Part shown: positions 1 to 4,811 of the stretch, piece after piece | Layout: every line of letters starts with the position of its first letter | Position numbering within the stretch: the stretch's first letter is position 1 | Assembly: GCA_050747865.1 (NCBI GenBank) | Contig: JBOGJI010000159.1 | Location: 1-5,309, forward strand | Origin: JBOGJI01 sp050747865 | GTDB taxonomy: Bacteria > Acidobacteriota > Thermoanaerobaculia > Multivoradales > JAHEKO01 | Direction of reading: 5' to 3' | DNA: 5,309 nt | Translations under genes and position numbers: made by a program | Notes under the pieces: model-generated | Databases searched by the model: none | What the model was told of the DNA's origin: nothing | The model's input: the letters and a program-made list of their open reading frames with translations, nothing else

Positions 1-2
1 GT

Positions 3-605
3 TTAGCCGCGCTCTTTCAGAAGAACTGCGGGGTGGCCCGAACCGAGAAGGCTGGCGGCCAGTGGACCAAGCAGCAGAAGAAGCAAGAGGGATTTCAGCG
101 CTGATTGAAGGCCGAATTCGACTTGACCCGCGGTCAGAGCGTTGTTGTATGAATACAGGAGCGTCGCCCATAGGACGCCGACGGTTAGTCAGACTATGCC
201 AACGAGAATGGTCTCAATCTGATTCATGAAGAGCATACCGGGCTTGGACATGCCGAAGGCTCGGTAGATTCCGATCTCATGCCGCCGAAACCAGGACACG
301 ATCCACGAAATTACGGCCAACATTGCGCCGACGAGGAGCCAGACGTGCGACTGTGATCGACGCGCGACTTCACTGACTGGGTCATGCGCGAACTCATCGA
401 GGGCGACCACGGGCCTAACCGCAACGTCCTGGTGGGGGAACTGCGACGGAATGGCTGCCACACCGGCTTCATGAGACTCCGGCTGAAACTCGACCCAGCA
501 CTGATCCACGCGGCCGTCGGCGGGCACTAGGTTTGCGATGCCACCGCGATGCCTGTTCGCTCCGTCTCGAAGAGTCGATGACGTAAGCAGGGTCGGGGCG
601 TTCAC
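3..605 (-). pseudogene. FtsX/MacB-type ABC transporter permease, C-terminal remnant with internal stop
   Basis: This is the C-terminal half of a membrane permease of the FtsX/MacB type, which works with an ATP-binding partner to move or sense substrates at the cytoplasmic membrane. Reading from a GTG at 605, about 85 residues resemble the extracytoplasmic part. A membrane segment follows (about residues 88-106, starting VWLLVGAMLAVISW), then the typical cytoplasmic loop RRHEIGIYRAFGMSKPGML, which is the family's ExGxxRAxG-like signature. The frame hits TGA at 189-191. Beyond that stop, the same frame continues for 61 residues with the rest of segment 3, a leucine-rich segment 4 and the classic ending LLKERG, then TAA at 3-5. 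The first membrane segment is missing, since full-length permeases start with one and run to about 350-400 residues or more. The N-terminal truncation plus the nonsense codon make it a pseudogene. No ATPase gene is visible. The GTG at 605 is only the first start codon in the open frame and may not be the true start. Family call is fairly sure; substrate is unknown. Confidence 0.75.
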
Positions 606-667
606 CGAGTGGGGCGATCGGCCCCCCCTTCCATATCAGTGAACCTAAATTGGCGGCTGGGACAGCT

Positions 668-709
668 AACTATGATGACATAGTTGGTGGCTATGTGTCA
701 ATGGTGACA
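668..709. promoter_or_regulatory. Cluster of overlapping inverted repeats, candidate operator
   Basis: Three dyads are packed into 42 bases. First, AACTATG (668-674) and CATAGTT (679-685) with a 4-base centre. Second, CATAG (679-683) and CTATG (691-695) with a 7-base centre, reusing the right arm of the first. Third, TGTCA (696-700) and TGACA (705-709) with a 4-base centre. They overlap the -10, spacer and -35 of the predicted minus-strand promoter. GntR-, TetR- and PadR-type repressors often control ABC transporter genes through such dyads, but no regulator gene is present in the window and the binding protein cannot be named. The overlap of the first two also allows mutually exclusive RNA hairpins. 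Confidence 0.45.
672..701 (-). promoter_or_regulatory. Predicted sigma-70-type promoter reading toward the permease remnant
   Basis: On the minus strand a perfect -35 box TTGACA lies at 701-696. After 18 bases comes CATCAT at 677-672, which matches the -10 consensus TATAAT at 4 of 6 positions. It would read leftward into the permease remnant, whose open frame begins about 70 bases downstream. The -10 box lies inside a perfect 7+7 dyad and the -35 box overlaps another, the arrangement expected of a repressible promoter. The weak -10 box and the lack of an intact downstream gene keep confidence modest. Confidence 0.4.
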
Positions 710-844
710 TGATGTGTGCGCATCGCTTCGACCAGTCAACGCCGATAGAGGATGCGGCTTGCCACCAGCCTGGATCGAACACAGCCGACGGCGGGACGCT
801 GTGGGGCACGTCAGTGACGGGGAGAATGCCGTGGGATCCCAAGG

Positions 845-877
845 CCTAGCCCGGGCCTAGCCCGGGCCTAGCCCGAG
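845..877. repeat. Three tandem 11-bp units repeating the tip of the insertion sequence
   Basis: The unit CCTAGCCCGGG occurs exactly at 845-855 and 856-866. A third copy, CCTAGCCCGAG, at 867-877 differs at one base. The third copy contains the first ten bases of the left terminal inverted repeat of the adjacent insertion sequence, so the outer two look like extra copies of the transposon tip placed just outside it. The period of 11 bp is close to one turn of the DNA helix, so all copies face the same side. The repeats are also rich in self-complementary GGGC/GCCC. Confidence 0.85.
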
Positions 878-882
878 TTTCC
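868..882 (+). repeat. Left terminal inverted repeat of the insertion sequence
   Basis: CTAGCCCGAGTTTCC is the exact reverse complement of 2775-2789. Inward of the 15 matching bases, the similarity becomes patchy (GGGGTATCCGG against TGGATAGCGGCGG). Confidence 0.9.
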
Positions 883-989
883 GGGGTATCCGGTCTGGCT
901 CAGGCTGGCTGATCGGCTGATGGGCCAGCGTTCGCGGGGTTGACCTGCAGGTTTGTGGTCGCGGGTGCTTGCTTTTGCGGCGCGCGGAG

Positions 990-1000
990 TGTATTACCCA
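990..1000 (+). repeat. Inner inverted repeat, left copy, just before the transposase start
   Basis: TGTATTACCCA ends three bases before the ATG at 1004 and is the exact reverse complement of 2702-2712. It lies where the ribosome site should be, so pairing with the distal copy in the mRNA, or protein binding to it, could affect transposase expression. Confidence 0.75.
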
Positions 1001-1003
1001 TAT

Positions 1004-2692
1004 ATGCCTTCGATAGTGGGGAAGCGCCGCGGCAAGCAGACCTACTACTACCTGGTCGAGTCGGCCCGGGTAGGGGGCAAGCCCCGGATCGTCTCCCAGG
1101 AATACCTGGGGACGGCCGAGGAGGTGATGGCCCGCCTGCAGGGCTCGGGGCCGGGCGAGCCGGACCGCACCCAGCACAAGCGCTTCGGGGACATCGCGGC
1201 GGTGTGGGGGGTGCTCGAGCGGCTTGCGGTGGCCGACGTCGTCGATGAGGTGGTCGGGGCGCGCCGGTCGGACGCAGGCGCGTCGGTGGGGATGTATCTG
1301 GCGCTGGCGACCGCGAACCGGATCGTGGACCCCTGCTCGAAGCGCGCGTTCGCCTCGTGGTGGGAGACCACCGCGGGGCCCCGGTTCGTCCGGCCGCGCC
1401 TGCCGGGAGGCGCAACCGATCACCGCCGCTTCTGGGACGCGATGGACGCCCTCGACGAGCAGCATCTCGAAGAGATCGAGCGGCGGCTCAGCCTGCGGGC
1501 GATCGAGGTGTTCGGGCTGGACCTCTCGGGGCTGGTGCTGGACATGACCAACTTCGCGACCTTCATCGACTCGGCCAACACCCGTGCGCCCATCGCGCAG
1601 CGGGGCAAGGCCAAGCAGAAGCGCTACGACCTGCGGCTGGTCGGCCTGGCGCTGGTGGTCACCCGCGACGGCGCCGTCCCCGTGGTCTCACGGGCGTATC
1701 CGGGCAACCGGCACGACTCGACCCAGTTCACCGGGTTGCTTGACGAGATCGTCGAACGATGGGCCGCCCTGGGGGGCGAGCCGGGCGAGCTGACCGTCAC
1801 CTACGACTCGGGCCAGAACTCGGCCGACAACCACGCCCACCTCGAGGCCCTTGGGCTGGGCTGGGTGACCTCGCTGCCGCCCTCCGACCACCCCGAGCTG
1901 CTCGCCATCCCCCGCGAACGGTTCGAGCCGGTCGACCGCTACGACGGGGTGACCGCCTACGACACCACCGTCACCGCGCTGGGGGTCACCCGCCGCGCCG
2001 TCATCACCCACTCCGAGTCCTTCCACCAGGCCCAGACCCGCGGGTTCGAGCAGACCCTGGCCAAGGCCCGCCGGCAGCTGGCCGAGCTGCAGGCACGGCT
2101 GGCCCGCGGGCGCACCCGCAAGTCCGCCGCCGGCATCCAGGCCGAGATCGACGCCATCCTCGCCCCCCGCTGGGTCGACCGCGTCATCAACGTGCGCCTG
2201 ACCGGCGACACCCCCGCCACCCGGCGCCTGACCTGGCGCACCGACACCCGCGCCCGCCGCCGCCTCGAGGACGAGATCTTCGGCAAACGCATCCTGTTCA
2301 CCGGCCACGACCACTGGCAGGTGGCCGATGTCGTGGCCGCCTACCGCTCCCAGCCCGACGTCGAAGCCTCCTTCCGGCAGCTCAAAGACCCCCACGTCGT
2401 GTCGTTCTCCCCGATGCGGCACTGGACCGAGCAGAAGATCAAGGTCCACGCCTTCTACTGCGTGCTCGCCCTGCAGGTCGCCCACCTCATGCGCCACCAG
2501 GCCCGCCAGGCCGGCCTGCCCCTCTCCGTCCGGGCGCTGCTCGCCGAACTGGCCGGCATCCAAGAGACCGTGCTGCTCTACCAGGCCGAGCGCGGCCGGC
2601 CCCGCGCCCGCCGCATGCTCACCGACCTCAACCCCACCCAGCAGCGCCTGTTCGACCTGTTCGGCCTCAACCGCTACGCCCCCCACCGCTGA
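1004..2692 (+). CDS. IS1634-type DDE transposase
   Basis: This 562-residue protein would cut and join the ends of the surrounding insertion sequence. The N-terminus (GKQTYYYLVESARVGGKPR, then the EYLG motif) is the typical IS1634-family start, with a Tyr-rich strand ahead of the DNA-binding region. The RNase H-like catalytic core shows D180 in LVLDMTNF, D268 in TYDSGQNS and E454 in YRSQPDVEASFRQLK. This last motif follows the IS4-type YREK pattern in Y447, E454 and K461, with Q where R is usual. Between D268 and E454 lies a long insertion containing a basic, helical stretch (about 340-385) that may form a coiled coil. The C-terminal SPMRHWTEQKIKVHAFYCVLA motif is also family-typical. The frame is open from a GTG at 953, but ATG 1004 is preferred because family similarity begins at MPSIVGKRRGK. 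The upstream ribosome site is weak: GGAG at 986-989 is about 14 bases away. All catalytic residues are present and the frame is intact, so activity is plausible. Confidence 0.93.
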   Translation: MPSIVGKRRGKQTYYYLVESARVGGKPRIVSQEYLGTAEEVMARLQGSGPGEPDRTQHKRFGDIAAVWGVLERLAVADVVDEVVGARRSDAGASVGMYLALATANRIVDPCSKRAFASWWETTAGPRFVRPRLPGGATDHRRFWDAMDALDEQHLEEIERRLSLRAIEVFGLDLSGLVLDMTNFATFIDSANTRAPIAQRGKAKQKRYDLRLVGLALVVTRDGAVPVVSRAYPGNRHDSTQFTGLLDEIVERWAALGGEPGELTVTYDSGQNSADNHAHLEALGLGWVTSLPPSDHPELLAIPRERFEPVDRYDGVTAYDTTVTALGVTRRAVITHSESFHQAQTRGFEQTLAKARRQLAELQARLARGRTRKSAAGIQAEIDAILAPRWVDRVINVRLTGDTPATRRLTWRTDTRARRRLEDEIFGKRILFTGHDHWQVADVVAAYRSQPDVEASFRQLKDPHVVSFSPMRHWTEQKIKVHAFYCVLALQVAHLMRHQARQAGLPLSVRALLAELAGIQETVLLYQAERGRPRARRMLTDLNPTQQRLFDLFGLNRYAPHR

Positions 2693-2701
2693 GCACACGC
2701 G

Positions 2702-2712
2702 TGGGTAATACA
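2702..2712 (-). repeat. Inner inverted repeat, right copy, just after the transposase stop
   Basis: TGGGTAATACA begins nine bases after the transposase TGA at 2690-2692 and is the exact reverse complement of 990-1000. Together the two copies bracket the gene closely, well inside the outer terminal repeats (121 bp in from the left tip, 77 bp from the right). Confidence 0.75.
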
Positions 2713-2774
2713 TCCCGCCCGGCCCAAAACCCCCTCTGACCTGCGGCTCTTGCATCCCCACCCGCCGCTATCCA

Positions 2775-2789
2775 GGAAACTCGGGCTAG
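2775..2789 (-). repeat. Right terminal inverted repeat of the insertion sequence
   Basis: GGAAACTCGGGCTAG is the exact reverse complement of 868-882. Its outermost bases contain the TAG (minus strand, 2788-2786) that ends the DedA/PAP2 reading frame. Confidence 0.9.
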
Positions 2790-4171
2790 AGAGGGGGGAG
2801 ATCCACCGAGCGGTCGATCGGCCGTCCCGGACTCTCCGGCGAGAGCCGGAACGGGAGCCGTCCCTGCAGCTCCACGGCGGACGCCCAACTGACACCGAGC
2901 ACCGCGCCCAGCAGGACACCGCTGAAGGTGCCCGTCAGGAGCACGAGCACCGCGACGCCGACGAGCGCCACGCCGAACGCCCCGATGGCGAAGATGGTCA
3001 CCGCCTGCGCCCACGCCACCCGAGCTGCGGCCGCGGCAGCCCCCTGCACCCCGAGCGCGGCCACGACGATCACCGACGTGGGTGGGAACTCCGTGCCTCC
3101 GATGCGTTCGACGACGACCTGCTGGACGAGGAGGGAGATCCCGACCGCACCGATCGCGCCGACGACCGCCCGCGCGCCGACACGCGGACTGTTGCGCCAG
3201 CCGATCCAGCCGGCGATCGCGGCGGTCGGGAGCAGCATCCACGGCAGCGTGAACGTCGCGACGACAACCTCGGCCACGGCGACGGCGGCGTCCGTCCGGA
3301 GCCGCCGGAACGCCGCCCGCACCGGGAGGTCGAGCAGCGCGAGCCCCTCGAAGCTGCGCACGTCGCTGAGCACGAGCCCGACGGCGACGGCGCTGGCGGC
3401 GAGGATCACGAAGCCGAGCGTCAGGCTCAGCCCGCGCGCCAGACGGGGGTCGAAGCGCCGCCCGAGCCAGCGGAGTTGCGCCCCGAACTTGCCCCGGAGC
3501 CACGCGATCGGGGCCATGTCCATGAACCGCTCCCAGCGCTCGCGGACGAGCTGCTGATTCGCGATCGCCTTGCGCGCCACCCGGCGCAGGAGCAGCGCGA
3601 AGAAGAGGAGCAAGAGGATGAGCACGCCGGCCGGCCCGGTGAACCTGCTGACGACCTCCCAGGACTGCCCCGCAATGAACCCGGCGAAGACGACCGCGGC
3701 GACCCACAGCGCGACTGCCGGGACGCTGAAGAGGAGGAAGCGCGGGTAGCTCATCCGCGTGCTGCCCGCCACGAACGGGATGAAGGTGCGCACCACGGTC
3801 GCGAAGCGCCCGAAGAAGACCGCCTGGCCGCCGCGCCGCTGGAAGTACCTCGTCGCCCGGTCGATGGGGGTGCTGAAGCGGCGCTGGACCGGCGTCGACG
3901 ACAGGAGGCGCCGGCCGAAGCGCCGGCCGAGCCAGTAGCTCGTGCTGTCGCCGAGGGCGGCGGCCCCGGCGGCGACGAGTACCAACACCCCGAGGTCGAC
4001 CCGGCCCTGCGAGGCGAGCACCCCGCCGAGGATCATGACGACGTCGCCGGGGGTGAAGAGACCGAGGAAGGCAGCCGCCTCTGCGAACGCGAAGAAGGCG
4101 ACCAGCGCGTAGGCGGTCGCCCCCCTCAGGCCGAGGACGGCCTGGACGATCGCCTCAACGAACTCCTCCAC
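2786..4171 (-). CDS. DedA-family membrane protein fused to a degenerate PAP2-like domain
   Basis: This is a 461-residue multi-spanning membrane protein. Residues 1 to about 200 form a DedA domain, a family linked to phospholipid scrambling and proton-dependent membrane homeostasis. It shows E31, the PGD motif (D43), GDSTSYWLGRRFG (74-86), FFGRFATVVR (119-128; R122, R128) and SxRMSYPRF. The E/D and R/R pairs have the spacing of residues reported essential in E. coli YqjA/YghB. After a basic linker (about 195-245), residues 246-435 are a second bundle laid out like a PAP2 phosphatase. Its signature sites read VVVERIGG for KxxxxxxRP, FPPTS for PSGH, and TGTFSGVLLGAVLG where SRxxxxxHxxxD and the glycine run should be. 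The catalytic His, Arg and Asp are missing, so phosphatase activity is unlikely. DedA-PAP2 fusions are known; the dead second half is the odd part. The GTG start at 4171 follows recR by 39 bases with no clear ribosome site. The final codons run into the insertion sequence, whose tip supplies the TAG, so the original C-terminus may have been changed. Confidence 0.85.
   Translation of the reverse strand: MEEFVEAIVQAVLGLRGATAYALVAFFAFAEAAAFLGLFTPGDVVMILGGVLASQGRVDLGVLVLVAAGAAALGDSTSYWLGRRFGRRLLSSTPVQRRFSTPIDRATRYFQRRGGQAVFFGRFATVVRTFIPFVAGSTRMSYPRFLLFSVPAVALWVAAVVFAGFIAGQSWEVVSRFTGPAGVLILLLLFFALLLRRVARKAIANQQLVRERWERFMDMAPIAWLRGKFGAQLRWLGRRFDPRLARGLSLTLGFVILAASAVAVGLVLSDVRSFEGLALLDLPVRAAFRRLRTDAAVAVAEVVVATFTLPWMLLPTAAIAGWIGWRNSPRVGARAVVGAIGAVGISLLVQQVVVERIGGTEFPPTSVIVVAALGVQGAAAAAARVAWAQAVTIFAIGAFGVALVGVAVLVLLTGTFSGVLLGAVLGVSWASAVELQGRLPFRLSPESPGRPIDRSVDLPPL
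2827..2849. other. Strong hairpin in the 3' end of the DedA/PAP2 gene
   Basis: CCGG-A-CTCTC-CGGC-GAGAG-CCGG forms a 9-bp stem with one bulged base and a 4-base loop. On the mRNA strand no U-run follows, so it is not a standard intrinsic terminator. It lies after the end of the PAP2-like bundle, in sequence encoding a Pro/Arg-rich tail that may be non-essential. It may be a processing or stability structure, or incidental to the high GC content. Confidence 0.35.
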
Positions 4172-4210
4172 GTCACGGAGCGTAACGGCGAGCCCGGAGG
4201 CCCCGGCCGA

Positions 4211-4810
4211 TCAGCTGGTGACGTCCCTCCGCCCGGCGAAGGCGCGTCCGAGGGTGACCTCGTCGGCGTAGTCGAGGTCGCCGCCGACCGGGAGCCCGCT
4301 CGCGATCCGGGTCACCCGCACCCCGAGCGGCGTGAGCAGGCGGGTGAGGTAGGAGGCGGTGGCCTCCCCCTCGACGTTCGGGTTCGTGGCGATGATGACC
4401 TCGGTGACGCCGTCACCGTCGAGACGGACCACGAGCTCGCGGATGTGCAGGTCGTCCGGGCCGATGCCGTCGATGGGAGAGATCGCCCCGCCGAGGACGT
4501 GGTAGCGCCCGCGAAACTCGCGGGTCCGCTCGATGGCGACGACGTCCCGGGGCTCCTCGACGACACAGAGGAGGCTCCCGTCCCGCCGGGGGTCGCGACA
4601 GATGCGGCACTCCTCCTCCTCGGCGATGTTCCAGCAGCGCCGGCAGAAGCGCACGCGCTCCTTCACGAGCAGGATCGCGTCCGCGAGCCGGCGCGCGTCG
4701 GCGTGATCCGCCTCGAGCAGGTGGAACGCGAGCCGCTGCGCGCTCTTGGGCCCGATACCCGGCAGGCGCCCGAGCTCGTCGATGAGGTCCTGGACGGCGC
4801 CCTCGTACAC
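4211..4810 (-). CDS. recR: Recombination mediator protein RecR
   Basis: RecR acts in the cytoplasm with RecF and/or RecO to load RecA on gapped or damaged DNA. The 199-residue length is normal for the family. The start is a GTG giving (M)YEGAVQDLIDELGRLPGIG. The helix-hairpin-helix region is LPGIGPKSAQRLAFHLL (about 16-32). A four-cysteine zinc site follows as C56-x2-C59-x8-C68-x2-C71. A Toprim domain runs from about residue 79 (SLLCVVEEPRD) through NPNVEGEATASYL (143-154). The C-terminal GLPVGGDLDYADEVTLGRAF (172-191) is the conserved RecR tail. An upstream in-frame extension to 5074 exists but is Arg/Ser-rich shadow sequence antiparallel in style to nothing known; it overlaps dnaX, so the GTG at 4810 is preferred. 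That start lies one base after the dnaX stop (TGA-C-GTG), which suggests translational coupling. No Shine-Dalgarno is placed well; GGAGG sits about 24 bases upstream. Confidence 0.97.
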   Translation of the reverse strand: MYEGAVQDLIDELGRLPGIGPKSAQRLAFHLLEADHADARRLADAILLVKERVRFCRRCWNIAEEEECRICRDPRRDGSLLCVVEEPRDVVAIERTREFRGRYHVLGGAISPIDGIGPDDLHIRELVVRLDGDGVTEVIIATNPNVEGEATASYLTRLLTPLGVRVTRIASGLPVGGDLDYADEVTLGRAFAGRRDVTS

Positions 4811-4811
4811 G

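Larger units (their letters stand above)
606..867. other. Non-coding stretch between permease remnant and insertion sequence
   Basis: I see no convincing gene here. Two short open frames exist. One is on the plus strand, 709-849 (46 residues, ATG ATG start). The other is an open stretch on the minus strand, about 669-845. Neither has a ribosome site or a recognisable family. The base composition is lower in GC than the DNA to the right. The recognisable content is the inverted-repeat cluster and minus-strand promoter at 668-709 and the tandem repeat that starts at 845. The stretch may be the old upstream region of the permease remnant, or decayed coding sequence. Confidence 0.5.
868..2789 (+). 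mobile_element. Complete insertion sequence, IS1634 type
   Basis: The element is 1922 bp, bounded by perfect 15-bp inverted repeats starting CTAGCCCGAGTTTCC at both tips, with weaker matching further in. It carries a single plus-strand transposase gene that fills most of it and is uninterrupted, so the element may still be mobile. Length, gene content and transposase family fit the IS1634 branch of the IS4-like DDE elements. That branch includes members (IS1634, IS1549) known for long and variable target duplications. No short direct repeat is evident in the immediate flanks, which are extra tip copies on the left and AGAGGGGGG on the right. The right tip lies at the 3' end of the DedA/PAP2 gene and donates its stop codon. 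The outer limits rest on the inverted repeats alone; an alternative, shorter element bounded by the inner repeats at 990 and 2712 cannot be fully excluded. Confidence 0.85.

Noticed and set aside
669..845. Open minus-strand stretch with a plausible protein-like segment (VFDPGWWQAASS)
   Set aside because: No good start codon, no family recognised, and it runs through the promoter and dyad cluster. It could be a decayed gene fragment but cannot be supported.
709..849. Small plus-strand frame of 46 residues starting ATG ATG
   Set aside because: It has no ribosome site and no recognisable sequence, and its stop lies in the tandem repeat. Its length is within chance.
845..877. Tandem units considered as a CRISPR-like array
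   Set aside because: Units are 11 bp and directly adjacent, with no spacers.
941..952. Palindrome ACCTGCAGGT, with TGACCTGC shared with 2737-2744, considered as an internal transposase site
   Set aside because: The shared 8 bases are in direct orientation and at unequal distances from the two ends, so a functional pairing cannot be supported.
857..1465. Minus-strand open frames over the left end of the insertion sequence
   Set aside because: They are Arg/Pro-rich without a family, overlap the terminal repeat and the transposase start, and are explained by composition.
1688..2761. Minus-strand open frame of 357 residues opposite the transposase
   Set aside because: Its Gly/Val/Ala-rich low-complexity protein mirrors the transposase codon bias, with no recognisable motif.
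2827..2849. Hairpin considered as an intrinsic terminator of the minus-strand operon
   Set aside because: No U-run follows on the mRNA strand and it lies inside the open reading frame.
2667..3707. Minus-strand open frame of 346 residues overlapping the DedA/PAP2 gene
   Set aside because: It is an Arg/Gly/Ala-rich shadow in another frame of the same strand; the DedA/PAP2 frame carries all the family motifs.
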